Below, piece after piece: positions 33,350 to 42,231 of a stretch of 64,000 nucleotides of DNA. Each line of letters opens with the position of its first letter. Position 1 is the first letter of the stretch. The notes beneath the pieces were generated by a model. That model did no database searches. It saw nothing but the letters and a program-made list of their open reading frames with translations, and was not told the origin of the DNA. Position numbers and translations under genes: made by a program. The stretch is from Bacillota bacterium (GTDB lineage: Bacteria > Bacillota > Clostridia > Christensenellales > SZUA-584), in the NCBI GenBank assembly GCA_023406895.1, contig JAEXTV010000021.1, positions 186,001 to 250,000 on the forward strand, in the 5' to 3' direction.

Positions 33350-33849
33350 ATGAGCCGTTTACAAGTCATATGCGGGGACATTACCACCATCAGCGTCGAT
33401 GCGATTGTTAACGCCGCAAACAGCTCGCTGCTGGGCGGAGGCGGCGTGGATGGGCCATACACCGCGCGGCGGGCCCTGAGCTGCTGAAGGAATGCAGAGC
33501 TTTGGGCGGCTGCGAGACAGGGAAAGCAAAGCTCACCAAGGCGTATCGTCTGCCATGCCGTTATGTGATTCATACGGTGGGGCCTGTGTGGCACGGCGGC
33601 GGGCATGGTGAAGCTGAACTGCTCCGCGCCTGCTATGAGAACTCACTGCGTTTGGCCAAGGTAAATGGTATTCAATCCATTGCATTTCCTGCCATCAGCA
33701 CAGGCGTTTACGGATACCCTCTTAAAGAAGCCGCAGTCATCGCGGTTGATACAGTGAAAAGCCTGTTTATGATGGATCAGTTCTTTGAAAAAGCGTTGTT
33801 CGTGTGTTTTTCTAAAGAAGCAGCGGATATTTATAACAGGTTAATATAG
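33350..33849 (+). pseudogene. Macro-domain (ADP-ribose-binding/deacetylase) gene with a frameshift
   Basis: The ATG at 33350 follows AGGAGCACC. The first part reads [32 protein letters not shown] and then leaves frame. One base missing in the G-run at 33452-33454 would restore the expected [13 protein letters not shown] sequence. The rest continues in the second frame: ECRALGGCETGKAKLTK, RYVIHTVGPVWHGG and SIAFPAISTGVYGYPL to the stop at 33849. Together they give a full macro domain of YmdB/O-acetyl-ADP-ribose deacetylase type. It is either a recent pseudogene or a base-calling error in a homopolymer. Confidence 0.88.
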
Positions 33850-33943
33850 TTTTGGAGCCCAAAAATGAAAGCGTAAGACAGAGAAAATATCAAAACTTGT
33901 AAATTTTTTTGTTAATTCATCAAACAAAAAGGTTTATTTCTTC

Positions 33944-33998
33944 AAATATAGAATTAATATCAGATATAGAATTAATAATTCATATTAATTCTATATTT
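33944..33998. repeat. Perfect 17-bp inverted repeat with a third internal copy
   Basis: AAATATAGAATTAATAT (33944-33960) and its exact complement ATATTAATTCTATATTT (33982-33998) are separated by 21 bases. A third, direct copy of ATATAGAATTAATA lies in between, at 33964-33977. The sequence is all A/T except for three G/C positions per arm. Confidence 0.85.
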
Positions 33999-34025
33999 AA
34001 GTCCAATCGATAGCAGATGCTAATT

Positions 34026-34060
34026 AAAACCGGTTATCGTTTAATGGCATTCGGTTTTTT
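34026..34060 (+). terminator. Possible terminator downstream of the macro-domain gene
   Basis: AAAACCG pairs with CGGTTTT across a 19-base loop, followed by T6. The long loop makes it weaker than the other terminators. Confidence 0.45.
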
Positions 34061-34093
34061 ACCCCAGTCAAAGGAATACGACAGGAGATATTT

Positions 34094-34759
34094 ATGAGCC
34101 AATTTGTCCCTGAAATACAAGGTAATTTGAGAAAGCACATGGTACATGTTCCGGAAATCATCAATCAGGTGAGCGGAATACGCATATTCGGCAAAGTCAT
34201 CAAATCACTCGTTTTCACGACAGATGTGGCCCTTATTAAAAATTGTAATGCCAATGCGGTCATTGCCGTTTATCCTTTTACGCCGCAGCCTCTGATTACG
34301 CATGCGATCATCACCGTTTCGGATATCCCGGTCTTCTGCGGCGTCGGCGGCGGTACAACGACAGGCAAACGGGTGGTGAACCTTGCAATGGACGCAGAAT
34401 TCCAGGGGGCTATCGGTGTCGTTGTCAATGCGCCCACATCCAATGAAATTCTTTTGAAATTGAAGGATAGAATCGATATTCCCATCGTTGTGACGGTCGT
34501 TTCCGAAGCGGAAGACGTGGGAGAGAGGCTCAAATCTGGCGCATCTATACTCAACGTATCGGGCGCGGCAAACTCCCCGGCCATCGTGAAGGCTATCAGA
34601 AGCAAATATCCAGAGGTGCCAATCATTGCGACAGGAGGCCCCACAGAAGAATCAATCATCAAAACGATCGAAGCGGGTGCCAATGCCATCACCTTTACGC
34701 CGCCCACAACGGCGGAAATATTCAAATCACTCATGGAGAAGTACCGCGGCCAGATTTAG
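34094..34759 (+). CDS. TIM-barrel protein of unknown function (annotated as hydrolase in relatives)
   Basis: A 221-residue protein with a repeated strand-helix pattern and a phosphate-binding-like C-terminal half (IIATGGPTEESIIKTIEAGANAITFTPP), similar to small (beta/alpha)8 aldolases. Relatives in Clostridia share IRIFGKVIKSLVFTTDVALIKN, AVIAVYPFTPQP, GVGGGTTTGKR and VVVNAPT. They are usually labelled hydrolase without experimental support. The ribosome binding site is GACAGGAGAT. It stands alone. Confidence 0.75.
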   Translation: MSQFVPEIQGNLRKHMVHVPEIINQVSGIRIFGKVIKSLVFTTDVALIKNCNANAVIAVYPFTPQPLITHAIITVSDIPVFCGVGGGTTTGKRVVNLAMDAEFQGAIGVVVNAPTSNEILLKLKDRIDIPIVVTVVSEAEDVGERLKSGASILNVSGAANSPAIVKAIRSKYPEVPIIATGGPTEESIIKTIEAGANAITFTPPTTAEIFKSLMEKYRGQI

Positions 34760-34835
34760 CCGTTTTTCGGCAGCCTTTCATAGGCGAGCGATTTAAGCCC
34801 TTTTTTCAGCAGTCGTTTCAGAATGTAGAAAAAGG

Positions 34836-34863
34836 TTGCATTAATTGTTTTTATGCGTATAAT
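34836..34863 (+). promoter_or_regulatory. Sigma-A promoter TTGCAT-16-TATAAT
   Basis: TTGCAT at 34836-34841 and TATAAT at 34858-34863, 63 bases before the NlpC/P60 gene. Confidence 0.6.
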
Positions 34864-34926
34864 ATTATTGAAACATTACGGGAATATTACATTATCATTA
34901 CATAAAATGACAAGCTTGAGGTTGCT

Positions 34927-36327
34927 ATGAAGAATGTTCTCGGCAATATTTTTGGATATTGCTTTAAAAGCATATCACAGTTTGGACAGCTGCTTAAACG
35001 GTTTGTTCTTCGAATTTGCGCTGTTTTCGTGAAACCCTCCGGTTCCAGACAGCGGGCAGATTATCAAAACAGAAAGTATACCCCTGTCTCAACAGTCCGC
35101 TACAGCAAAAAGCCAAAAAAGTGGTGGAAGGATAAACGGGTGGTGATCGCGGGCAGCTGCGTGATCGTGGCGGTCGCGATGCTGCTGGCTTTTGTGATTC
35201 CTCCGCCTGCCAACGAAGCGCTCGCATCCGTCAGCGGCGGATTGGGCAACAGCAACGAACCAGTTGCTGAAAACAGCGGCGACACGGGTACGGCAGATGC
35301 TCAAAACGTTGGGGCTGCGTCGATAAACGGGGAACAGACATCATTGGTATCCGGCGATATGATGGGCGCGCAGAGTCTCGGCGATCCGGCTGTATCAGCC
35401 ATTCCCGAACCGACGCCTATCCCCACAACAGCGCCCGACGATAAGCCTGACTTGGTGCCGGGTGTTCATGATCCTCAGATGATAGATATCCAGCAGCGCC
35501 TCATGGATCTTGATTATATGGATGAGGACGAGCCGACTGATTATTATGGAAACGGGACAAAATACGCGCTGCAGCTTTTTCAAAGAAAGAACGGACTGCA
35601 GGTTGACGGGCTGATCGGCGAAAATACGCTGACGGCATTGTATGCAGACGAAGCGCTGCCCTATACCGTGAAACTTGGTGACAGAGGGTCGGATGTTGTG
35701 GCGATGCAGGAGCGTTTGCAGGAGCTTAAGTATTTAAAAGCGGGCCACACAGGTTATTTTGGCACTGATACCGAAACAGCCGTTAAGAACTTCCAGAAGC
35801 GAAACGGTCTATCGGCAGACGGTAATGTCGGCGAGTACACCAGAGAGGTTCTGTTCTCCGAAGATGCCAGGGCGGCTAAAACATCGGGCGGCGGCAGCTC
35901 CGGTGGCAGCAGCGGCGGCAGCGGCGGCGGAACCACCATCGCGGTGGGAGATCCCGACCAGGCTTCCGTGGACAAGCTGATTGAAATTGCAAAATCCAAG
36001 CTGGGATGCGAATACACACGCGCCGGCAAGGGGCCCAATGAATTTGACTGTTCCGGCTTCGTTTATTACTGTCTCAATACGGCCGGGTACAGAATAAAGT
36101 ATATGACGTCCAGCGGCTGGTCTAAAAGCAGCCTGCCCAAAGTGACAAGCATGGGAGACATGAAAAGGGGCGATATCATCTGCTTCAGAGGCCATGTGGG
36201 CATTTATTTGGGCGACGGACAGATGATCGACGCCGGATCGAGCAGTGACAGCGTGCGCATATGCTCGAATATTATGGGATCTGCTTACTGGAAGCGCAAC
36301 TTCATATGCGCGAGGCGCGTCTTCTAG
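34927..36327 (+). CDS. Membrane-anchored NlpC/P60 peptidoglycan hydrolase with two PG-binding repeats
   Basis: A 466-residue protein with a basic N-terminal cytoplasmic tail, one membrane helix (about 72-92) and a low-complexity linker. Two peptidoglycan-binding_1 domains follow (about 181-240 and 251-310, each with a QRL..LGY and A..FQ..NGL.VDG pattern), then a Gly/Ser linker (321-336). The C-terminal NlpC/P60 domain has catalytic Cys375 (FDCSGF) and His423 (GHVGIY). It would cut wall peptides outside the membrane. It is a single gene with its own promoter and terminator. Confidence 0.92.
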   Translation: MKNVLGNIFGYCFKSISQFGQLLKRFVLRICAVFVKPSGSRQRADYQNRKYTPVSTVRYSKKPKKWWKDKRVVIAGSCVIVAVAMLLAFVIPPPANEALASVSGGLGNSNEPVAENSGDTGTADAQNVGAASINGEQTSLVSGDMMGAQSLGDPAVSAIPEPTPIPTTAPDDKPDLVPGVHDPQMIDIQQRLMDLDYMDEDEPTDYYGNGTKYALQLFQRKNGLQVDGLIGENTLTALYADEALPYTVKLGDRGSDVVAMQERLQELKYLKAGHTGYFGTDTETAVKNFQKRNGLSADGNVGEYTREVLFSEDARAAKTSGGGSSGGSSGGSGGGTTIAVGDPDQASVDKLIEIAKSKLGCEYTRAGKGPNEFDCSGFVYYCLNTAGYRIKYMTSSGWSKSSLPKVTSMGDMKRGDIICFRGHVGIYLGDGQMIDAGSSSDSVRICSNIMGSAYWKRNFICARRVF

Positions 36328-36367
36328 CTCAGACGAAGGCTTAAATCAAGATCATAAGTAAATTTTC

Positions 36368-36402
36368 AAAGGCACACGGCTGATAAACTGTGTGCCTTTT
36401 TG
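36368..36402 (+). terminator. Intrinsic terminator after the NlpC/P60 gene
   Basis: AAAGGCACAC pairs with GTGTGCCTTT, followed by TTG. Confidence 0.85.
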
Positions 36403-36814
36403 TATGGACACTGTCATATTTGATAAATGCGTTGAATCTATTAATTAATTTAAAAGCTTGTTGTCGAAGAGAAGCTGTCGCCGACGGACAACTGATACGG
36501 TGTACTCAAAGGCTATAATTTCTTTACGACAGCTTAGCAACCACCATCTCCTCAGAAGAGTTGGCTATTCAATCATATGCTATTCGTTAATTTCGCTTGC
36601 ATCTCGGCGACACCGTTCTTAAGTTTGCCAATGGTTTAAGCCTTATAGCCAAAAATATGAGCTCCGGAATTGTGTGCAGTCATTTGTTTCTAACAATACA
36701 GCGTTTTATTGACTTGTCTGCGATACTGCCGTACGCGGGATTAAATACTTATCACACTATCATATTTTGCTTTTGATCAGCCAAATGCGCTTTAAATCCG
36801 GCGCAGCCCGCAAA
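36403..36814. other. Non-coding stretch between convergent units
   Basis: About 410 bases with no supported gene or structured RNA. No repeat was noticed. Confidence 0.4.
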
Positions 36815-36840
36815 TGAAAAACCCCGGCACAGCCGGGGCA
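36815..36840 (-). terminator. Intrinsic terminator of the nadD-yqeK-rsfS unit
   Basis: On the minus strand GCCCCGGC/GCCGGGG with a TGT loop, followed by five T. Confidence 0.9.
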
Positions 36841-36868
36841 TCATTACTAATATGACATGGTATGGTAA

Positions 36869-37240
36869 TCACTCTTTCGGTTTAACATCCTCTTCGGTGA
36901 TCTGTATACAGTTATCGCCGTCCACCCAGAGACGCTCGAGACCGTAAAACTCGCGTTCTTGCTTGTGAAACAGATGGATCAAAATATCACCGTAATCAAG
37001 CACGATCCATCGGCCTTCGCGGTAACCTTCAATACGTAGGCGCTGTTTGCCTTTTTCCATCATGTATTTTTCCACATCATCGCAGAGCGATCTGACATGA
37101 ACATCCGACCGACCACTGGCCAATATAAAATAATCCGCGATAATCGTCAGATGAGAGACGTGCAGCACTCTGACATCCTCGGCTTTTTTCAGGAACAGTT
37201 GTTTGGATAAATTCAGTACGTCGTCATTAAATTGAAGCAT
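36869..37240 (-). CDS. rsfS: Ribosomal silencing factor RsfS
   Basis: 123 residues. ADYFILASGRSDVHVRSLCDDVEKYM and EGYREGRWIVLDYGDILIHLFHKQEREFYGLERLW are the conserved core of RsfS/YbeB (Iojap family). The protein binds L14 and blocks subunit joining in starvation. The ATG overlaps the end of yqeK by 14 bases. The ribosome binding site (AAGGAGGAAG) is inside yqeK and somewhat distant. nadD-yqeK-rsfS is a classic Bacillota order. Confidence 0.93.
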   Translation of the reverse strand: MLQFNDDVLNLSKQLFLKKAEDVRVLHVSHLTIIADYFILASGRSDVHVRSLCDDVEKYMMEKGKQRLRIEGYREGRWIVLDYGDILIHLFHKQEREFYGLERLWVDGDNCIQITEEDVKPKE

Positions 37241-37817
37241 CAGATTCGTTTTCTTCCTCCTTTTTATAATCATTATAAGCTTCTATGCTGTTTGGATGCA
37301 AGGCAAAGCCTTCGCTTTGCACAAATCCCATCACTTGTTTCAATGCTTCCCGCATCGCCTCATCAATATTCCGATAGGCCAAATCACGTATAGCATCAAT
37401 GCCTTTAAAATGGCGCCCGGGTTCGATCAAATCGGCGAGATAGATGATTTTTTCGAGTAGCGACATTCCCATGCGGCCCGTTGTATGCCATCTGACGGCA
37501 GCAAGTATTTCTTCGTCGTGGATACCAAGCTGCTTTTCTATCATCGCGGCACCGAGCCTGCCATGGATCAGCTCGATATTTTTTGATTCGATTTCATCAA
37601 TCTCAATGCCGTACTCAGCAGCAAGCTTGCTAAAGCCATATTTGCATCGGCCCTTTGCCACATCGTGAAGCAGCCCGGCTGTATAAGCTTTTTTTTCATC
37701 AGCGCCATATATATGGGCGAGTTTTACGGCCTCATTGGCGGTTCCGATGGAATGACTGAGCCGCTTATCATCGATGTTCTCTTTTAAGTAATTTAAAAAA
37801 AATTCGTGTTCAGGCAT
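37227..37817 (-). CDS. yqeK: HD-domain Ap4A hydrolase YqeK
   Basis: 196 residues. HSIGTANEAVKLAHIYGAD, AGLLHDVAKG, ELIHGRLGAAMIE and AVRWHTTGRMGMSLLEKIIYLADLIEPGR give the full YqeK pattern. It is an iron-containing HD hydrolase that splits diadenosine tetraphosphate symmetrically. It directly follows nadD, whose stop abuts its start. Confidence 0.94.
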   Translation of the reverse strand: MPEHEFFLNYLKENIDDKRLSHSIGTANEAVKLAHIYGADEKKAYTAGLLHDVAKGRCKYGFSKLAAEYGIEIDEIESKNIELIHGRLGAAMIEKQLGIHDEEILAAVRWHTTGRMGMSLLEKIIYLADLIEPGRHFKGIDAIRDLAYRNIDEAMREALKQVMGFVQSEGFALHPNSIEAYNDYKKEEENESDASI

Positions 37818-38477
37818 TCAATCCTCATGGTTATAAACCTTATGTTGTATGATGTATCTGGCGACCGCCGGCGGAACGAGATTATCAGCCAACTTGTTGT
37901 CAGATATCTGCGATCGGATATAAGAAGAGGAGATATCCGGCCCGCGCTCTTCAGCGATATATATTTTGTGTCCAAAACGGCTGTTCAACCGTTCCGCGTA
38001 TTCAAACACTTTTTTATAGTCATTACCCGGGCGCATGATACAGATAAAATCTGTCAGAAAAAAGACCCGTTCATAACATTTCCAATTTTCAAGCTCAAAG
38101 AGTGTATCTGCACCGATGATATAATAAAAAGATGTCTGCGGCTGTGCGCGTGTCAGAATCTCGAGCGTATCGACTGTGTATGTTAAGCCTTCGCGGCTGG
38201 TTTCAGCGGTGCTGACAGAAAAACGTGTTTCACCGGTTATGGCCAGACGGATCATGGCGAGCCTGTGCTGAGCAGACGCCAGAAAATCCTGTCGTTTATG
38301 CGGCGGGTCGCCCAGGGGAAGAAAGACAACCTCTCCAATACCAAACTCATACAAAGCGATGTATGCCATTTTCAAATGGCCATTGTGAACCGGATTGAAC
38401 GTACCGCCCAGCAAGCCGATTCGGTTTTGTTTTAAAAACTCCGTATCAATACGGGAAAATTCAGCTAAATGGCTCAT
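37818..38477 (-). CDS. nadD: Nicotinate-nucleotide adenylyltransferase NadD
   Basis: 219 residues from the ATG after AAAGGGACA; an upstream ATG adds 5 residues. IGLLGGTFNPVHNGHLKMAYIAL is the nucleotidyltransferase Gly-x-Phe-x-Pro/His-x-x-His signature, with FLPLGDPPHK, ADTLFELENW and ISSSYIRSQIS (the Ser-x-x-Arg-x-Ser end motif). It makes NaAD in NAD synthesis. The first ~20 residues before the domain are longer than usual. Confidence 0.95.
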   Translation of the reverse strand: MSHLAEFSRIDTEFLKQNRIGLLGGTFNPVHNGHLKMAYIALYEFGIGEVVFLPLGDPPHKRQDFLASAQHRLAMIRLAITGETRFSVSTAETSREGLTYTVDTLEILTRAQPQTSFYYIIGADTLFELENWKCYERVFFLTDFICIMRPGNDYKKVFEYAERLNSRFGHKIYIAEERGPDISSSYIRSQISDNKLADNLVPPAVARYIIQHKVYNHED

Positions 38478-38587
38478 ACATGTCCCTTTCACTTGTATTA
38501 TTATACAACAGCACGAAATTTATAACAAGTTGTGCAAGTATGCATTCATAAGAAATTGGCGATAATGTGTACAAAGGAGGTCGGCTA

Positions 38588-39451
38588 ATGAACACGCAAA
38601 TGATAAGATATTATCAGAAAAAAATGCATGGCGGACGCTCAATTGTCGCACGCGGCATCGATTATGTTTTCTTCCGGCTGCTCATGGTGATGATACTGTT
38701 TTCGTTTCTGCTGCTGCTAAGCCATTCTTTTGTGATGTCTTTGCTCATCTCATTGCTGCTGACGACCGCCGTTAGCCTTGCCCTGCTGATTGTGAACAAT
38801 AACAAGATCAAGCGCTTTATCAAAACGGATTTGCAGCGCATTAAAGAGAAATGCCTGCTGGAAACACTGACGTTTATGAACGCGCAAGATTTTATCGGAT
38901 TTATGGATGCATTGTTTGACGGCCTTGAGGATGTGCAGCCTTTGGCCAATGGGTTCACAGCCCGAAAAAACGGGAAACGGCTTTATGTATTTCATAATCA
39001 CCCGCAGACAAAAGTAAATGTGTCGGATATTCTGGATTTTCTGCGCAGCTGCAAAGAGGCCATTGTGTTTGTATCTCTGTCGGAGTTTCACGACGATGTA
39101 AAAAGCTTATGCAAGAGCATGAATCAAAACGTGGCACTGATTAATGGAATACGCATTCTGAAAATCGCCTCAGAGAAGGACATGCTGCCGGATGAAAACG
39201 AGGCACAGAAACGGGCCGAAAATGAGATGAAAGAGACTATTCTGACAATTGATAAAATTAAGAAGACAGCATTTCAGAAAACAAAGATTAAAAGATACAT
39301 CCTTTGCGGAATTGTTGTACTGCTTTGGTCTCTTGTCACGGGTTTTCGCATATACTATCCTTTTATTGCCGCCGTCTGTTTTTTGCTGGCTTTAATCGCC
39401 GTTAAACAGCATAGAGAAGACAAAGAAAGTTCTGACACAGGGGTATCCTGA
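38588..39451 (+). CDS. Membrane protein of unknown function with a soluble central domain
   Basis: 287 residues from the ATG after AAAGGAGGTC. Two adjacent helices lie near 30-70 (RLLMVMILFSFLLLLSHSF and a Leu-rich second one) and a third hydrophobic hairpin near 235-275. The middle (about 95-195) alternates strands and helices (KRLYVFHNHP, EAIVFVSLSEF, NVALINGIRIL), which is compatible with a nuclease-like alpha/beta fold. No catalytic motif is clear and no family is recognised. It is divergent from nadD and precedes rny. Confidence 0.6.
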   Translation: MNTQMIRYYQKKMHGGRSIVARGIDYVFFRLLMVMILFSFLLLLSHSFVMSLLISLLLTTAVSLALLIVNNNKIKRFIKTDLQRIKEKCLLETLTFMNAQDFIGFMDALFDGLEDVQPLANGFTARKNGKRLYVFHNHPQTKVNVSDILDFLRSCKEAIVFVSLSEFHDDVKSLCKSMNQNVALINGIRILKIASEKDMLPDENEAQKRAENEMKETILTIDKIKKTAFQKTKIKRYILCGIVVLLWSLVTGFRIYYPFIAAVCFLLALIAVKQHREDKESSDTGVS

Positions 39452-39688
39452 CTTGACAAAAGACTTGGCTGATAATACAATTAATCATGGTTCTAATATG
39501 AGAAATTACTATTTTTTTCTTATCTATAGATAATTCCTTATTAGCAATCTAATAGCGCTGTCTGCATATTTTTATAACACGTTTTATAAGATTATCATTG
39601 ATGGTGCAAAGCGAACGGCAAATATATTAAAGTGTTAAACAGCGTATATTTGCTTTAAAACTTAATAGAGGAGGTGCGATACACTCAC

Positions 39689-41227
39689 GTGGAGATTTGG
39701 CAAATCTTACTGCTGATCGCTGCCATCGTAATCGGTGCATTTGCTGGTTATATTTACAGAAGAAATGTAGCCGAATCAAAGATAGGCCGAGCAGAGGAAT
39801 CCGTTAAAAGGCTTGTGGCCGACGCGCAGAAAAAAGCTGAAGCCGTCAAGAAGGAGACGATTCTTGAAGCCAAAGAAGAGATCCACACCTTAAGAACTGA
39901 ATTCGATAGAGAGTCCAAAGAAAGACGAAGCGAGATCCAAAGAATCGAGAGAAGGTTAGCCCAAAGAGAGGAAGCGCTTGACAAGAAGATGACAAGCGTG
40001 GAGTCTAAAGACGAACAGATCAACAAAAAGCTAAAGGAAGTCAGCAAACGCAAGGAAGAAATTGACCAGGTGTTTGCAGACCAGATCGTTCAGCTGGAGA
40101 AAATATCCGGCATGACGACCGAAGACGCAAAGTCGCTGCTGCTTGAAAAAGTTGAGCAGGAAACCAGACGCGATATGGCGATTTATGTTCGGGATATCGA
40201 GAGCAAGGCCAAAGAAGAGGCTGACAAGAAATCCCGTGAAATCATAGCCAACGCCATTCAGAAATATGCGGCTGACCATGTAGCGGAAAATACCGTTTCG
40301 GTTGTAGCTCTGCCCAACGATGAAATGAAGGGCAGGATCATTGGCCGTGAAGGGCGCAATATACGTGCGCTTGAAACGGCAACGGGCATCGATTTAATTA
40401 TCGATGATACGCCGGAAGCTGTCATACTGTCGGGTTTTGATCCCATCAGACGGGAAGTTGCAAGGATCGCGCTGGAGAAGCTTATCATCGACGGCAGAAT
40501 CCACCCCGCGCGCATTGAAGAAATGGTGAAAAAGGCGCGCAAGGAAGTGGACAAAGAAATTAGAGATGCAGGCGAACAAGCCGCTTTTGATACCGGCATT
40601 CACAATCTGCATCCCGAAATCATTAAGCTTTTGGGTCGGCTCAAATACCGCACCAGCTACGGACAGAATGTGCTCAAGCACTCACTCGAAGTGGCGCATC
40701 TGGCAGCGGTGATGGCGGCTGAACTCGGAGCCAATGTCAAGCTTGCCAAACGCGGCGGTCTTCTGCACGATATCGGCAAAGCGGTTGACCATGAGGTCGA
40801 AGGGCCTCACATCCAGATCGGTGCCGATCTGGCAAAGAAATACCGGGAAGCCAACGACGTGATTCACTGTATACAGGCGCATCACGGCGATATCGAGGCG
40901 CAGACAGTGGAAGCGGTGCTTGTTCAGTCTGCGGATGCCATTTCGGCAGCTCGTCCCGGTGCAAGAAGAGAAACTCTCGAAAACTACATAAAACGCTTAG
41001 AAGCTTTGGAAGAAATCGCGAATTCTTTCTCGGGTGTCGACAAGTGTTACGCCATTCAAGCGGGCCGTGAAGTCCGCATATTGGTGAAACCCGAGGATGT
41101 GGACGATGCAGGTATGCATTTAATGGCCAAAGACATCGTTAAGAAGATTGAAAAGGATCTTGATTATCCAGGCCAAATAAAGGTCAACGTAATCAGAGAA
41201 ACAAGATCAATCGAATTTGCAAAGTAA
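39689..41227 (+). CDS. rny: Ribonuclease Y
   Basis: 512 residues. N-terminal membrane helix ([21 protein letters not shown]), a long charged coiled coil, a KH domain ([21 protein letters not shown]) and an HD domain ([25 protein letters not shown]). It starts mRNA decay at the membrane. Two GTG starts are possible, at 39674 and 39689. The first overlaps the AGAGGAGG site itself, so the second (spacing about 12) is preferred. A YlbF-family protein, a class known to modulate RNase Y, is encoded at 18.2 kb. Confidence 0.97.
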   Translation: MEIWQILLLIAAIVIGAFAGYIYRRNVAESKIGRAEESVKRLVADAQKKAEAVKKETILEAKEEIHTLRTEFDRESKERRSEIQRIERRLAQREEALDKKMTSVESKDEQINKKLKEVSKRKEEIDQVFADQIVQLEKISGMTTEDAKSLLLEKVEQETRRDMAIYVRDIESKAKEEADKKSREIIANAIQKYAADHVAENTVSVVALPNDEMKGRIIGREGRNIRALETATGIDLIIDDTPEAVILSGFDPIRREVARIALEKLIIDGRIHPARIEEMVKKARKEVDKEIRDAGEQAAFDTGIHNLHPEIIKLLGRLKYRTSYGQNVLKHSLEVAHLAAVMAAELGANVKLAKRGGLLHDIGKAVDHEVEGPHIQIGADLAKKYREANDVIHCIQAHHGDIEAQTVEAVLVQSADAISAARPGARRETLENYIKRLEALEEIANSFSGVDKCYAIQAGREVRILVKPEDVDDAGMHLMAKDIVKKIEKDLDYPGQIKVNVIRETRSIEFAK

Positions 41228-41232
41228 GGAAC

Positions 41233-41263
41233 AGAAGAGCCGTAGATTTGCGGCTCTTCTTTC
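41233..41263 (+). terminator. Intrinsic terminator after rny
   Basis: AGAAGAGCCG pairs perfectly with CGGCTCTTCT across an 8-base loop. Confidence 0.9.
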
Positions 41264-41299
41264 AATTATAGGTATTAATTCTGAACATGAGGCGAGCGT

Positions 41300-42217
41300 A
41301 TGTTTAAAATAGCGGATGCTCACTGCGATTATCTTGGCTTTCAAGTTTTTAAAGACGAAGATAATACACATCTTTATGATCATATTGATATGGCGCGAAT
41401 GAGGCGGGGCGGCGTTGCACTGCAGAATTTTGCGGTGTGGGTGCCGCCTGAAAAGGAAAACAAGTTGGATCTCGGGCTTCAACAGATTGCTTATCTTCAT
41501 CGCTTTATTGAAAATAGCGGGGGAGGTTTGTTTAAGCTCACCTGCCAAAGCGATCTTAATAGGAATAACCGCATATTTGCTGTACTGTCCATTGAGAGCG
41601 GAGACAGCATTGACTGCCGGAATGATTTTATACCAATTGTGTATGACAAAGGCGTTCGCATTTTGAGCCTCACCTGGAACGATGAGAACGATTATGCATG
41701 CGGCTGCCTGGCGCATGGCGGGCTCAAACCGAAAGGAATTAACGCCATCAGGCTGCTTAATGATTACAACATCGCGCTGGATGTGTCGCACATCAACGAA
41801 AAAGGGTTCTGGGAAGCGCTCAATCTTTATGAGCACGCGCCGTGCGCCACGCATTCATGCGTTTCGGCTTTGCACGAAAATCCGCGCAATTTAAATGACA
41901 GGCAGTTAAAAGAGATCATAGCACGAGATGGCTTTATCGGCATCAACTTTTATACAAAATTCTTAACAGGGCGTCAGGCGGATATCGAGGATATCGTTGA
42001 TCATATCGATTATGTGCTCGACTGTGGCGGCGAATACTCGGTTGGCTTCGGCAGTGATTTTTGCGGTATTGATTCCACGCCAAAAGGGCTTGATTCCGCG
42101 GCTGATTTTCAGGCGCTTCCCGAAGCCATGCTCAGGCGCAATTATACCGACGCCGTCGTTTCGAAAATTTGTTATGGCAATTTTGCCCGATATATATTAA
42201 AATTTTTAAAACAATAA
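41300..42217 (+). CDS. Membrane dipeptidase (peptidase M19, renal dipeptidase family)
   Basis: A 305-residue metal-dependent dipeptidase. IADAHCDYLGF (the His-x-Asp metal site), VLSIESGDSI (bridging Glu), LDVSHINEKGFWEAL and CATHSCVSALHENPRNLNDRQL (metal His) are all present, as is GFGSDFCGID. The ATG follows GAGGCGAG. No signal peptide, so it is cytoplasmic and acts on dipeptides or D-amino acid dipeptides. purB follows 14 bases later. Confidence 0.9.
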   Translation: MFKIADAHCDYLGFQVFKDEDNTHLYDHIDMARMRRGGVALQNFAVWVPPEKENKLDLGLQQIAYLHRFIENSGGGLFKLTCQSDLNRNNRIFAVLSIESGDSIDCRNDFIPIVYDKGVRILSLTWNDENDYACGCLAHGGLKPKGINAIRLLNDYNIALDVSHINEKGFWEALNLYEHAPCATHSCVSALHENPRNLNDRQLKEIIARDGFIGINFYTKFLTGRQADIEDIVDHIDYVLDCGGEYSVGFGSDFCGIDSTPKGLDSAADFQALPEAMLRRNYTDAVVSKICYGNFARYILKFLKQ

Positions 42218-42231
42218 CAAGGTGTGTACGA

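Noticed and set aside
42218..42231. Purine riboswitch or PurR box before purB
   Set aside because: Only 14 bases separate the dipeptidase gene from purB, and nothing resembling a purine aptamer is present upstream.
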